A DNA stretch of 64,000 bases from Mixta hanseatica. Its GTDB lineage: Bacteria > Pseudomonadota > Gammaproteobacteria > Enterobacterales > Enterobacteriaceae. Position 1 is the first letter of the stretch. Each line of letters starts with the position of its first letter. The stretch spans positions 1,426,001 through 1,490,000 of the forward strand of contig NZ_CP082904.1 in the NCBI RefSeq assembly GCF_023517775.1, read 5' to 3'. Shown piece by piece: positions 28,680 to 37,403 of the stretch. The notes beneath the pieces are model-generated. The model worked only from the letters and a program-made list of their open reading frames with translations, ran no database searches and was not told the origin of the DNA. A program made the translations under genes and the position numbers.

Positions 28680-29396
28680 TCAGCTTACCGCCAGCCATTT
28701 ATCCACTATGTTTTCATCCAGCTGTGCAACGTGGCCCTGCGCCACGTTGCGTCCCCTATGCAGCAGCAGAAAGTAGTCCGCCACGCGCCGGATAACGGAA
28801 ACGCGCTGCTCCAGCAGCAGGATGGTCAGGCCAAATTCATGGTTCAGCCGATGCAGCAAATTACCGGTTTCCTCCTCCAGCCATGGCGACATTCCTTCGG
28901 TCGGCTCATCCAAAATCAGCAGTTGAGGCTGCAGCGCCAGCGCCCGGGCCAGCGCCAGGTTCTGCTGCTGTTCTGGCGGCAGATCGCCGCTGCGCTGATG
29001 ACGTTGCTGCCATAGCGTAGGGAAAAGATCATATACCAGCGGCGGGATAGCGCAGTGGCGATCCTGCTGTCCGGCCAGCAGGGCGATCAGCAGATTTTCT
29101 TCAACGCTAAGTTGGGAGAAAATCTGCCTTCCCTGCGGCACATAGCCGATACCCAACCGCGCGCGCGTTGCCGCCGGCTGCATCAGTAAATTTTCCGGCG
29201 GCGATCCCGCCTGCTGCCATATCATGCTGCCGCTGTTAATCGGCAGGTGACCCATAATACAGTTTACCAGGGTGGTTTTTCCCATCCCGGGCTGGCCGAT
29301 AATACCGGTGCAGGTGCCGGGCGGCAGGTCAAGATCCACATCCCACAGGATATGATTTTTACCGTAGAACTGATTGACCGAACGTAAACGCAGCAT
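28680..29396 (-). CDS. Orphan UrtE-like ABC transporter ATPase with altered signature motif
   Basis: 238 residues from the ATG at 29394-29396, which has GGAG 9 bases upstream; an upstream frame extension is less likely. Similar to UrtE (urea importer) and LivF: opening LRLRSVNQFYGKNHILWDV, Walker A GQPGMGKTT (around 35), Q-loop YVPQGRQIF, Walker B LLILDEPTEGMSP. The usual signature LSGGQQQ is changed to LPPEQQQ (around 135) and the glutamine of the H-loop region reads LLEQRV. No permease, binding protein or second ATPase lies nearby. It may be a remnant of a lost urt operon or may work with distant subunits. The altered signature casts doubt on normal ATP hydrolysis. Confidence 0.8.
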   Translation of the reverse strand: MLRLRSVNQFYGKNHILWDVDLDLPPGTCTGIIGQPGMGKTTLVNCIMGHLPINSGSMIWQQAGSPPENLLMQPAATRARLGIGYVPQGRQIFSQLSVEENLLIALLAGQQDRHCAIPPLVYDLFPTLWQQRHQRSGDLPPEQQQNLALARALALQPQLLILDEPTEGMSPWLEEETGNLLHRLNHEFGLTILLLEQRVSVIRRVADYFLLLHRGRNVAQGHVAQLDENIVDKWLAVS

Positions 29397-29629
29397 CTGA
29401 TATTCTCCTTCCGTACAGTTCAAATCATTCTGCCCGCCTGCGGTTAAGCCGGGCAGGTAACAGACGTCGGCGAGGTGATATCACCGCCTTTTCGCCCTGC
29501 GGCTGAGCGGTCAGCCGTCAGGGGAGGTCCATTCTTTCTTGCAATCCGCAGGCCAAATGTATGGGGAACCGCTGAAAGACGGCTGCTGCGCAGAGGACAT
29601 TAGCGGGAATGGTCAGAAATCCTTAATAA

Positions 29630-29758
29630 TTTAAGGGGGTAATAAACCAGCTGCACGTTGACGGTGCCGATGAGGTCACGCTTATGGTGCAAAAGACCCA
29701 TCATATGGCAGAAAAATTAATTAATAACGGCTTGACGTTTACTGTGGGAAAAGGCTGA
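29630..29758 (+). pseudogene. Short open fragment, possible gene remnant
   Basis: Frame open from 29630 to TGA 29756-29758, 42 codons, with no upstream ATG plus ribosome site (first ATG at 29684). The peptide looks protein-like (QLHVDGADEVTLMV, then HHMAEKLINNGLTF). Not recognised. Could be chance. Confidence 0.25.
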
Positions 29759-29896
29759 TAACGCCGAATAGCAGGCGCTTAACAGGAAAATTCAGCGGCA
29801 GGTCAGGCGCAAAAAGTCGAAAAAAAAATATTTCATCTCTGTTACGCCCCCGGGGGGAATTTTATTCACCCCCGATGTTGCGGGGCCTGTAAACAG

Positions 29897-30154
29897 TTAT
29901 CCACTATTCCTGTGGATAACCATGTGCATTACCGAGTGAAAACAACGTGCAGGCCAGAGCGGGCGCGGCTTTTTCCTGAACTGGCGCGAAACTGGGCTTT
30001 ATTTATATTTTATTTAACTTCAACAAGTTAATTAAAATCAAGCCTGCGATTGCGCGCGCTTTTTTCCGCCGTCGCTTTTACGCTGCGCCTATTGACAAAT
30101 GTTAAATAGCTCGCCTGCTTGGGGATAACCTTGTGTCTCTTAATATTATCCCCA
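29897..30154. promoter_or_regulatory. Cluster of DnaA-box-like sequences upstream of uvrB
   Basis: TTATCCACT (29897-29905) faces a perfect TGTGGATAA (29911-29919, consensus TTATCCACA on the minus strand) with 5 bases between. Two one-mismatch boxes follow, TTATCCCCA-type at 30120-30128 (minus) and 30146-30154 (plus). DnaA binding near the E. coli uvrB promoter has been described, which supports the idea. Binding here is unproven. Confidence 0.55.
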
Positions 30155-30211
30155 TGTAATGATAAGTCTTAAAATTGTCGCTTTGCCTTTTCCAGGGGTA
30201 TCGGGCAAAAT

Positions 30212-30231
30212 GACTGATTATATATCCAGTG
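30212..30231. promoter_or_regulatory. LexA (SOS) box of uvrB
   Basis: GACTGATTATATATCCAGTG: CTG-N10-CAG with an A+T-rich centre, close to the E. coli uvrB LexA site and about 80 bases before the ATG. Confidence 0.85.
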
Positions 30232-30309
30232 TCACGCGCTGGAAAAATCATCGAAGCGGAGTAAAATTATCCTCCTGTCCGTGCAATTCTTCAGCAGAGA
30301 TCATTTCTA

Positions 30310-32331
30310 ATGAGTAAAGCCTTTAAACTTAACTCCGCCTTTCAGCCTTCCGGCGACCAGCCAGAGGCGATACGTCGTCTGAAAGAGGGGCTTGAGGACG
30401 GTCTGGCACACCAGACGCTGCTGGGGGTGACCGGCTCCGGGAAAACCTTCACTGTTGCCAACGTGATTGCCGATCTTAACCGGCCGACGATGGTGCTGGC
30501 GCCCAACAAAACGCTGGCGGCGCAGCTGTATGGCGAGATGAAAGAGTTCTTTCCCGATAATGCCGTCGAGTATTTTGTCTCTTACTACGACTACTATCAG
30601 CCTGAGGCCTATGTGCCCAGCTCTGACACCTTTATCGAAAAAGACGCCTCGGTGAACGAACATATCGAGCAAATGCGTCTTTCCGCCACCAAAGCGCTGC
30701 TGGAGCGGCGCGACGTTATCGTGGTGGCCTCGGTATCGGCCATCTATGGCCTGGGCGATCCCGACCTCTATCTGAAAATGATGCTGCACCTGTCGCGCGG
30801 CATGATCATCGACCAGCGCAGCATTTTGCGCCGTCTGGCAGAACTGCAGTACAGCCGTAACGATCAGGCATTTCAGCGCGGTACCTTCCGGGTGCGCGGG
30901 GAAGTGATCGATATTTTCCCGGCGGAATCGGAAGACCTGGCGCTGCGCGTCGAACTGTTTGATGAAGAGGTTGAGCGGCTGTCGCTGTTCGATCCGCTGA
31001 CCGGGCAGATTGATTCCGTCGTGCCGCGTTTTACCATCTATCCGAAAACGCACTACGTGACGCCGCGCGAGCGCATTGTGCAGGCGATGGAAGAGATTAA
31101 GCTTGAGCTGGCCGACCGGCGTAAAAACCTGCTGGCGAACAACAAGCTGCTGGAAGAGCAGCGCCTGACGCAGCGTACCCAGTTCGATCTGGAGATGATG
31201 AACGAGTTGGGCTACTGCTCCGGCATCGAAAACTATTCACGCTATCTCTCCGGACGCGGACCGGGCGAGCCGCCGCCGACCCTGTTTGACTATTTGCCGG
31301 CGGATGGCCTGCTGGTGGTGGATGAATCCCACGTCACCATCCCGCAGATCGGCGGCATGTACCGCGGCGACCGGGCGCGTAAAGAGACGCTGGTGGAGTA
31401 TGGTTTCCGCTTGCCGTCGGCACTGGATAACCGCCCGATGAAATTTGAAGAGTTCGAGGCGCTGGCGCCGCAGACCATCTACGTTTCAGCGACGCCGGGC
31501 AACTACGAGCTGGAAAAATCGGCTGGCGAAGTGATCGACCAGGTGGTGCGGCCTACCGGCCTGCTCGACCCGATTATTGAAGTGCGTCCGGTGGCGACCC
31601 AGGTGGACGATCTGCTGTCGGAAATCCGCAAACGCGTCGAGATCAACGAGCGCGTGCTGGTGACCACGCTGACCAAGCGTATGGCGGAAGATCTGACCGA
31701 ATATCTGGAAGAGCATGGCGAAAAGGTACGCTATCTGCACTCCGATATCGATACCGTCGAGCGTATGGAGATTATCCGCGATCTGCGTCTGGGCGAGTTT
31801 AATGTGCTGGTCGGCATCAACCTGCTGCGTGAGGGGCTCGATATGCCGGAAGTGTCGCTGGTAGCGATCCTGGATGCGGATAAAGAGGGCTTCCTGCGTT
31901 CTGAGCGCTCGCTGATCCAGACCATCGGACGCGCGGCGCGTAACGTGAACGGCAAGGCGATTCTTTACGGCGATCGCATTACCCCGTCAATGGCGAAAGC
32001 GATCGGTGAAACCGAGCGCCGCCGTGAGAAACAGATCGAATACAACACCGAACACGGCATCGTGCCGCAGGGCCTGAATAAGAAGATCACCGATATTCTG
32101 GAACTGGGCAAAAGCGCGACCAAAGGCAAAACGCGCGGCAAGAGCAGTAGCCGCGGCGCCGCCGAGGCCGAAGCCGATTATCTGGCGCTTACGCCGCAGG
32201 CCTTGCAGAAGAAGATCCATCAGTTGGAAACCCAGATGCAACAGCATGCGCAAAACCTGGAGTTCGAAGAGGCCGCCAACGTGCGCGATCAGCTACATCA
32301 GCTGCGCGAACTGTTTATCGCCGCTTCGTAA
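30310..32331 (+). CDS. uvrB: Excinuclease ABC subunit UvrB
   Basis: Damage-verification helicase-like subunit of nucleotide excision repair; loads UvrC after UvrA2B scanning. 673 residues, the E. coli length. Walker [11 protein letters not shown] (around 39), the beta-hairpin region with [13 protein letters not shown] (around 92-104), DESH-type Walker [14 protein letters not shown], helicase motif [11 protein letters not shown] (around 540), and a C-terminal UVR domain (about 630-668) for UvrC contact. SOS-regulated through the LexA box. Followed by a strong terminator. Confidence 0.98.
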   Translation: MSKAFKLNSAFQPSGDQPEAIRRLKEGLEDGLAHQTLLGVTGSGKTFTVANVIADLNRPTMVLAPNKTLAAQLYGEMKEFFPDNAVEYFVSYYDYYQPEAYVPSSDTFIEKDASVNEHIEQMRLSATKALLERRDVIVVASVSAIYGLGDPDLYLKMMLHLSRGMIIDQRSILRRLAELQYSRNDQAFQRGTFRVRGEVIDIFPAESEDLALRVELFDEEVERLSLFDPLTGQIDSVVPRFTIYPKTHYVTPRERIVQAMEEIKLELADRRKNLLANNKLLEEQRLTQRTQFDLEMMNELGYCSGIENYSRYLSGRGPGEPPPTLFDYLPADGLLVVDESHVTIPQIGGMYRGDRARKETLVEYGFRLPSALDNRPMKFEEFEALAPQTIYVSATPGNYELEKSAGEVIDQVVRPTGLLDPIIEVRPVATQVDDLLSEIRKRVEINERVLVTTLTKRMAEDLTEYLEEHGEKVRYLHSDIDTVERMEIIRDLRLGEFNVLVGINLLREGLDMPEVSLVAILDADKEGFLRSERSLIQTIGRAARNVNGKAILYGDRITPSMAKAIGETERRREKQIEYNTEHGIVPQGLNKKITDILELGKSATKGKTRGKSSSRGAAEAEADYLALTPQALQKKIHQLETQMQQHAQNLEFEEAANVRDQLHQLRELFIAAS

Positions 32332-32344
32332 ATATCGACTATCG

Positions 32345-32379
32345 AAAAAAGCCGCAGCCTGAAAAGGCGCGGCTTTTTT
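32345..32379. terminator. Intrinsic terminator after uvrB
   Basis: AAAAAAGCCGC-A-GCC / GGC-G-CGGCTTTTTTT with a TGAAAA loop. A on the left and T on the right make it potentially bidirectional with ybhK. Confidence 0.88.
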
Positions 32380-32420
32380 TATGGGCGCAGGCGCGAGCTA
32401 GAAAGAAAAGATAAAACGCC

Positions 32421-33329
32421 TCAGCCAAGCGCCTGTATCGCCTGCTCCAGCGCCAGACGCAGCAGCTGGCGATCGTGACGGTAGGGGATATCTGCCGCTT
32501 CCAGCGGTTGTTGCACAATCAACCGATCTGTTACACCCTGCACATCTGTCCGTGGGCCGACCACCACCGCATCAATAACCTTTTTGCCAATGTATTTTTC
32601 CATTATCGCCAGCTTATCTTCCAGCCGCAGACTGGCAGCGGCGGGGCTGAGCTCGCGCCCCAGATTGCCGATAAAAATCAGCGGGGCAGGCGTGCGGCGC
32701 AGCGCCTGCGCCATTTCATTCATCAGCAGCAGCGGCATCAGGCTGGTAAAAAAACTGCCGGGACCGATGAGGATGAGATCGGCTTCGGCAATCGCTTCCA
32801 GCGCTTCACGCGTGGGCGCCACGTTGGGATGCAGCATCAAATCCTGCGGCATCGCCGCCAGGGTATCGATCGCCGTTTCGCCATACACCATATGGCCTTC
32901 GCTATCAGTCGCCATTAAATCGACCGGCTGCTCCGACATTGGGATTAGCAGGGCGTCCACCTTCAGCATATTGCGGATCAGGTTAATCGCCTCCAGCGGC
33001 CGCACACTAAGATGATCGAGCGCTTTCAACATCAGGTTGCCGAGGTTATGCCCGGCCAGCTCGCCATTGCCGGTAAAGCGATACTCAAACATCGCCGAGG
33101 CTACGCCCGGCTCAGTAATCAGCTGGTTCAGGCAGTTACGCGTATCGCCCCAGGCAATGCCGCCCTCCGATTGACGGATGCGGCCGGTCGAGCCGCCGTT
33201 ATCGGTGGTGGTCACGATGCCGGTCAGACGTGAACCCAGCGAAGCAAGGGCCGACATCACGCGTCCCAGTCCGTGCCCGCCGCCCAGGGCGACCACCCGA
33301 TCCAGATCCGCAAGGGTACGATTACGCAT
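32421..33329 (-). CDS. ybhK: YbhK, YvcK/CofD-like family protein
   Basis: 302 residues from the ATG at 33327-33329 ([22 protein letters not shown]), exactly the E. coli YbhK length; the upstream in-frame extension has no family similarity. Rossmann-like CofD fold with [10 protein letters not shown] (around 16), [13 protein letters not shown] (around 41), and [14 protein letters not shown] (around 190). Bacillus YvcK binds UDP-sugars and is needed for gluconeogenic growth and cell shape. The enterobacterial role is not settled. The ribosome site AGGAG is 6 bases before the ATG. Divergent from moaA. Confidence 0.93.
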   Translation of the reverse strand: MRNRTLADLDRVVALGGGHGLGRVMSALASLGSRLTGIVTTTDNGGSTGRIRQSEGGIAWGDTRNCLNQLITEPGVASAMFEYRFTGNGELAGHNLGNLMLKALDHLSVRPLEAINLIRNMLKVDALLIPMSEQPVDLMATDSEGHMVYGETAIDTLAAMPQDLMLHPNVAPTREALEAIAEADLILIGPGSFFTSLMPLLLMNEMAQALRRTPAPLIFIGNLGRELSPAAASLRLEDKLAIMEKYIGKKVIDAVVVGPRTDVQGVTDRLIVQQPLEAADIPYRHDRQLLRLALEQAIQALG

Positions 33330-33553
33330 AATTCTCCTGACAATAAGTGACGGTAACCTTAACCGTCGGGTCGGCACAGGATAATCGTTTCTCAGGACGT
33401 TTAATACTCTCCGGCCGCAGCGGGAAGAGGTTGATTTAGCGATCAGTGCGCAGAAATGCCTTATCGCAATCATCGTCCGGGCTTCGCTTGCTAACAATTA
33501 AAAGCATTGTGCAAGAAAATGTGGCGATCGTGCGGCTAAAAGCGATAAATGCT

Positions 33554-33577
33554 CGGTATATAAGAGGTTATATAACG
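33554..33577. promoter_or_regulatory. ModE box upstream of moaA
   Basis: 24-base site with arms CGGTATAT and ATATAACG around an 8-base centre, the same length and spacing as the modA operator in this window. It lies 66 bases before the riboswitch and 180 before the moaA start, a position suited to activation. ModE-molybdate activates moa in E. coli. Confidence 0.7.
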
Positions 33578-33642
33578 AAATTGAACGTGGCATACCCGGA
33601 TAAATGGCGTTACTATTTGCAGATTCCTGTTTAACAGGCAAA

Positions 33643-33751
33643 ACCACACTCAAGCCTTTGCGCCTACGTCGACAGATAGGGGGCACTGGCCGCAGCCGCG
33701 AGCTGCCAGGGTGCAGAAAGAAATGACTGCATCTCCCATTTTGGAAAGGTG
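33643..33751 (+). ncRNA. Molybdenum cofactor (Moco) riboswitch in the moaA leader
   Basis: Leader matching the Moco RNA motif of E. coli moaA: TTTGCGCCTACGTCGACAGA, a GGCACTGGCC...GCTGCCAGGGTGC stem, the GAAAGAAATGACTGCATCTCC element and the end GGAAAGGTG that holds the ribosome site. Cofactor binding would hide the ribosome site and lower MoaA translation. Confidence 0.88.
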
Positions 33752-33756
33752 TTCTG

Positions 33757-34743
33757 GTGACCCAATTTATTGATTCCTATGCCCGCAAGTTCTATTACTT
33801 GCGTTTGTCGATCACTGATGTGTGCAACTTTCGCTGCACCTACTGCCTGCCTGATGGCTATAAGCCGCAGGGCGCGACAAACAAAAGTTTCCTTTCGCTT
33901 GATGAGATCCGGCGCGTTACGCGCGCATTTGCCGATGCCGGCACGGAAAAAGTGCGTCTGACCGGCGGCGAACCGAGCCTGCGCCGCGATTTTGTCGATA
34001 TTATCGCTGCCGTACGTGAAAATCCGGGTATTCGTCAGCTGGCGGTCACTACCAACGGTTACCGTATGGAACGCGATGTCGCCCGCTGGCGCGAGGCTGG
34101 CCTGACCTCCATCAACGTTAGCGTTGACAGCCTTGATGCGCGTCAATTTCATGCCATCACCGGTCAGGATAAATTCCACCAGGTGATGCGCGGTATCGAT
34201 GCCGCCTTTGAGGCCGGCTTCAGCAAGGTGAAGGTCAATAGCGTGCTGATGCGCGATATTAATCATCACAGCCTGCAAACCTTCCTCGACTGGATTCGCC
34301 ACCGCCCGATTCAGCTACGCTTTATTGAGCTGATGGAAACCGGCGAGGGCAGCGATCTGTTTCGACGTCATCATATTTCCGGCGAAGTAATCCGCGATCA
34401 GCTGATTATGCAGGGCTGGCAGCGTCAGGTCCGGGCACGCAGCGACGGTCCGGCGCAGGTGTTTAGCCATCCTGACTACCAGGGCGAAATCGGCCTGATC
34501 ATGCCTTACGAGCGCGATTTTTGTGCCAGCTGCAATCGCCTGCGCGTCTCGGCCATCGGCAATCTGCATCTTTGCCTGTTTGGCGACGGCGGCGTGCCGC
34601 TGCGCGATCTGCTGGCTTCCGATGCGCAGCAGCCTGAGCTGCAGGCGCGCATCGCCGCCAGCCTCGGGCGTAAAAAGCAGACGCACTTCCTGCATCAGGG
34701 CAACACCGGCATTACGCAAAATCTTTCATTTATCGGCGGCTAA
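33757..34743 (+). CDS. moaA: GTP 3',8-cyclase MoaA
   Basis: Radical SAM enzyme starting molybdopterin synthesis by cyclising GTP. Start is GTG 33757, 6 bases after GGAAAGGTG, giving an N-terminus aligned with E. coli MoaA. 328 residues. N-terminal cluster motif CNFRCTYC (around 23-30), [10 protein letters not shown] (around 70), C-terminal cluster [10 protein letters not shown] with a third Cys in HLCLFG, and the essential C-terminal Gly-Gly. First gene of moaABCDE, controlled by the ModE box and the riboswitch. Confidence 0.97.
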   Translation: MTQFIDSYARKFYYLRLSITDVCNFRCTYCLPDGYKPQGATNKSFLSLDEIRRVTRAFADAGTEKVRLTGGEPSLRRDFVDIIAAVRENPGIRQLAVTTNGYRMERDVARWREAGLTSINVSVDSLDARQFHAITGQDKFHQVMRGIDAAFEAGFSKVKVNSVLMRDINHHSLQTFLDWIRHRPIQLRFIELMETGEGSDLFRRHHISGEVIRDQLIMQGWQRQVRARSDGPAQVFSHPDYQGEIGLIMPYERDFCASCNRLRVSAIGNLHLCLFGDGGVPLRDLLASDAQQPELQARIAASLGRKKQTHFLHQGNTGITQNLSFIGG

Positions 34744-34757
34744 ACGCGGAGTAAAGC

Positions 34758-35273
34758 ATGGGCAAAGCCACAATGGAATTTCAGGCGCTACGGATTGCGG
34801 TACTGACCGTTTCCGATCGCCGCGACGCCTCAGATGACACCTCAGGCGACTATTTACGCGAGGCGGTGACCGAAGCGGGTCATCAGGTTCTCGATCACGC
34901 GATTGTCGCGGACAATCTTTACCGCATTCGCGCGGTGGTCTCCAGCTGGATCGCCAGCGAAGATATTCAGGTTATCCTGATCAACGGCGGCACCGGCTTT
35001 AACAGCAAAAACAGTACGCCGGAAGCGCTGCTGCCGCTGTTCGACCGCGAGATCGAAGGCTTCGGCGAAGTGTTCCGCATGCTGTCGTGGGAAGAGATCG
35101 GTTCCTCCACTTTACAGTCGCGCGCGGTCGCCGGGCTGGCAAACCAAACGCTGATTTTCGCCATGCCAGGCTCAACTTCCGCCTGTCGTACCGCCTGGGA
35201 ACGTATCATCTGTGAGCAGCTGGACGCCCGTACGCGCCCCTGCCAGTTTGTATCACATCTGAAAAAATCATAA
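34758..35273 (+). CDS. moaB: Molybdenum cofactor biosynthesis protein MoaB
   Basis: MogA/MoaB/CinA-fold protein of 171 residues (E. coli 170). It has the fold's signature [18 protein letters not shown] (around 75) and [15 protein letters not shown] (around 135). Adenylates molybdopterin in some organisms; in E. coli it is largely dispensable because Mog does this. The gene is 14 bases after moaA, and moaC begins two bases after its stop. Confidence 0.95.
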   Translation: MGKATMEFQALRIAVLTVSDRRDASDDTSGDYLREAVTEAGHQVLDHAIVADNLYRIRAVVSSWIASEDIQVILINGGTGFNSKNSTPEALLPLFDREIEGFGEVFRMLSWEEIGSSTLQSRAVAGLANQTLIFAMPGSTSACRTAWERIICEQLDARTRPCQFVSHLKKS

Positions 35274-35275
35274 CT

Positions 35276-35761
35276 ATGTCGCAATTAACTCACATTAACG
35301 CCGCCGGCGTTGCCCATATGGTTGATGTTTCCGCTAAGGCGGAAACGCTGCGTGAAGCGCGCGCGGAAGCCTGCGTGGTGATGGCGCCCGCCACGCTGCA
35401 AATGATTATCGAAGGCCGCCATCATAAGGGCGACGTCTTCGCCACCGCGCGAATCGCCGGTATTCAGGCGGCGAAACGCACCTGGGAGCTGATCCCGCTC
35501 TGTCATCCGCTCATGCTGAGCAAGGTTGAGCTTGAACTGACCGCCGAACCGGAGAAAAACCGCGTGCGCATCGAGTCGGTATGTCGCCTGACCGGCAAAA
35601 CCGGCGTCGAGATGGAGGCGTTAACCGCCGCCTCGGTGGCGGCGCTGACCATCTACGATATGTGCAAAGCGGTGCAGAAAGATATGGTGATTGAATCAGT
35701 GCGTCTGCTGCAAAAAAGCGGCGGCAAATCGGGCGATTTTCAGGCGGTGGATAATGATTAA
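35276..35761 (+). CDS. moaC: Cyclic pyranopterin monophosphate synthase MoaC
   Basis: Converts the MoaA product into cyclic pyranopterin monophosphate. 161 residues as in E. coli, with the active-site [14 protein letters not shown] (around 72-85), the conserved [12 protein letters not shown] (around 104) and MCKAVQKDM with the catalytic lysine. moaD starts inside its final codons with an 8-base overlap. Confidence 0.97.
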   Translation: MSQLTHINAAGVAHMVDVSAKAETLREARAEACVVMAPATLQMIIEGRHHKGDVFATARIAGIQAAKRTWELIPLCHPLMLSKVELELTAEPEKNRVRIESVCRLTGKTGVEMEALTAASVAALTIYDMCKAVQKDMVIESVRLLQKSGGKSGDFQAVDND

Positions 35762-35999
35762 TGTGCTGTTTTTCGCACAGGTACGCGAACTGGTGGCGAC
35801 CTCTTCGTTATCGCTGCCGGCAGAGTACGCCACGGTGGAAGAGCTACGCGCCGCGCTGGCCACCCGCGGCGACCGCTGGGATCTGGCGCTGAGCGCCGGC
35901 AAGCTGCTGGCCTCGGTTAATCAAACGCTGGTATCGCTTCAGCATCCGCTTCAGGATGGCGACGAAGTCGCTTTCTTCCCGCCGGTGACCGGAGGTTAA
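35754..35999 (+). CDS. moaD: Molybdopterin synthase small subunit MoaD
   Basis: Ubiquitin-like sulfur carrier; its C-terminal Gly-Gly is thiocarboxylated by MoeB and donates sulfur to the pterin. Start at ATG 35754 ([14 protein letters not shown]), inside moaC, is preferred to an upstream in-frame ATG that lies deep in moaC. 81 residues, ending FFPPVTGG. One base separates it from moaE, its partner subunit. Confidence 0.95.
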   Translation: MINVLFFAQVRELVATSSLSLPAEYATVEELRAALATRGDRWDLALSAGKLLASVNQTLVSLQHPLQDGDEVAFFPPVTGG

Positions 36000-36000
36000 T

Positions 36001-36453
36001 ATGACAACCCGCATTCGCGTCGGGCAGGCGCCGTTCAGCATGGCCGAGGAGTATCAATGGCTTGCCGCCTGTAACGATGATGGCGCGGTAGTGACCTTTA
36101 CCGGCAAAGTGCGCAATCATAATCTGGGCGAGCATGTTTCCGCGCTCACGCTGGAGCATTACCCGGGCATGACGGAAAAGGCGCTGGCGGAGATTGTGGA
36201 AGAGGCGCGCACGCGCTGGCCATTACAGCGGGTGAGCGTGATTCACCGCGTCGGCGAGCTGTTTCCCGGCGATGAGATTGTTTTTGTCGGCGTGAGCGCG
36301 GCGCATCGTGGCGCCGCCTTCGCTTCCGCCGAATTCATTATGGATTATCTGAAAACCCGCGCGCCGTTCTGGAAGCGGGAAGCGACGCCCGAAGGCGATC
36401 GCTGGGTTGAGGCGCGCGACAGCGACCAACAGGCGGCTGGCCGCTGGGATTAG
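36001..36453 (+). CDS. moaE: Molybdopterin synthase large subunit MoaE
   Basis: Catalytic subunit forming the dithiolene of molybdopterin with MoaD. 150 residues as in E. coli. It shows FTGKVRNHNLGEHVSALTLEHYPGM (around 33), with the conserved arginine, VIHRVGELFPGDEIVFVGVSAAHR (around 79) and the active lysine region YLKTRAPFWKRE (around 117). Last gene of the operon. Its stop overlaps the stop of the convergent OBAP-type gene by 4 bases. Confidence 0.97.
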   Translation: MTTRIRVGQAPFSMAEEYQWLAACNDDGAVVTFTGKVRNHNLGEHVSALTLEHYPGMTEKALAEIVEEARTRWPLQRVSVIHRVGELFPGDEIVFVGVSAAHRGAAFASAEFIMDYLKTRAPFWKREATPEGDRWVEARDSDQQAAGRWD

Positions 36454-37247
36454 TGGCTTACTTTGTGGCGCTTCGTCTGTTCTGAGGTGCCAAACTCGGT
36501 GCTGCCGTGGGCGTGCTCACCGCCGCCCTCGACGCGCTGCAGTTGGATCACCTCGCCATCCTGCCAGGCGTTGGCGCCTTTTACTACCGGATGGGCGACG
36601 ATATCGGCGCGCTGCTGGCGCATTTTACGCGTATCAATTCCCATACGCTCATCGCGATCTTTCAGCAGCCGCTGATCAAGCTGCCCATCGGCGGTAAAGC
36701 CCATCATCAGCGCCGGAATACCAAACGGCAGCGTTCTATCGCGGTCGGTGTGCCAGGTGTGCCAGGTTTTGCCATAGGTGTTGACCAGTTTGGTCATCAG
36801 CGCCTTATCCGCCGTGTCCGGCAGCCCCGGCGCCACCAGCGTGCCTGATTTCACCTCATAGCTATGGCTGTGCCACAGTTTCTTCTCTTCCGACGGCAGC
36901 GTTTTATACAGCCGCTCGCTGATAATATATTCCACGCCCATCAGGCGCGCATCGCGCGTGTTGCCGTCGTAAACCAGCGCCTGCATTACGTCATCATTCA
37001 GGATAGTGACATAATGGTGCGCTTCCATTTGGCCGTTTTTATCGCCGTTGTAGAAATGGAAGCCGTCGAGATAGGCGTTAATCGCGTCAATCGGCGGGCG
37101 CGACTGCATCGCGGCGGCGCCAGTATCCAGCAGCTTCATTTTCGCCGAGGTCGGCGCGCCGGGAGTGTTTACCTGCGCCGGAGTATTATTACCGCCGCAG
37201 CCAGCCAGCGTCAGCGCTGCAACCACCGGCAACCATAAGGTTTTCAT
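36450..37247 (-). CDS. OBAP-family (DUF1264) lipoprotein
   Basis: 265 residues with a lipoprotein signal (LTLAGC, Cys 17), so anchored in the envelope. The core INAYLDGFHFYNGDKNGQME, AHHYVTILNDDV, ARLMGVEYIISERLY and LWHSHSYEVKSG is close to the oil-body-associated protein family of plants and fungi (DUF1264), best known from seed oil bodies. Function in bacteria is unknown. A strong ribosome site, AGGAGTTC, precedes the ATG. Not present here in E. coli, where ybhL follows moaE. The C-terminal 40 residues are polar and His-rich. Confidence 0.85.
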   Translation of the reverse strand: MKTLWLPVVAALTLAGCGGNNTPAQVNTPGAPTSAKMKLLDTGAAAMQSRPPIDAINAYLDGFHFYNGDKNGQMEAHHYVTILNDDVMQALVYDGNTRDARLMGVEYIISERLYKTLPSEEKKLWHSHSYEVKSGTLVAPGLPDTADKALMTKLVNTYGKTWHTWHTDRDRTLPFGIPALMMGFTADGQLDQRLLKDRDERMGIDTRKMRQQRADIVAHPVVKGANAWQDGEVIQLQRVEGGGEHAHGSTEFGTSEQTKRHKVSH

Positions 37248-37403
37248 CGGGAACTCCTGTAATAATAATTAACAAAACTTAACGTTAGCGCAAAAGTGAG
37301 AAATAGAAAGTCAGGGAGCCAGGGAATGAAAGCGGGGCGGGGGCTGGCATTTCGCCACGGCAGTGGTTAAGGTGCGCTTATCTTCAAATGGATAAGGACA
37401 GGT

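Larger units (their letters stand above)
29397..30309. other. Long intergenic region upstream of uvrB
   Basis: About 900 bases without a convincing gene. It contains a palindrome GGTGATATCACC (29474-29485) in a terminator-like context followed by GCCTTTT, a short open fragment (29630-29758), a cluster of DnaA-box-like sites, an A+T-rich stretch (about 30000-30050), a TTGACA (30092-30097), a LexA box and the uvrB promoter area. E. coli has a shorter gap between bioD and uvrB. Confidence 0.6.
33330..33756. other. ybhK-moaA divergent intergenic region
   Basis: 427 bases. Holds the ybhK promoter, a ModE box and the molybdenum cofactor riboswitch of moaA (both listed). Between 33540 and 33620 it is A+T-rich, as expected for the moaA promoter. 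No supported gene. Confidence 0.7.

Noticed and set aside
33330..33497. N-terminal extension of ybhK to an upstream start
   Set aside because: The ATG at 33329 has AGGAG and matches the E. coli start exactly; the extension would run through the promoter region.
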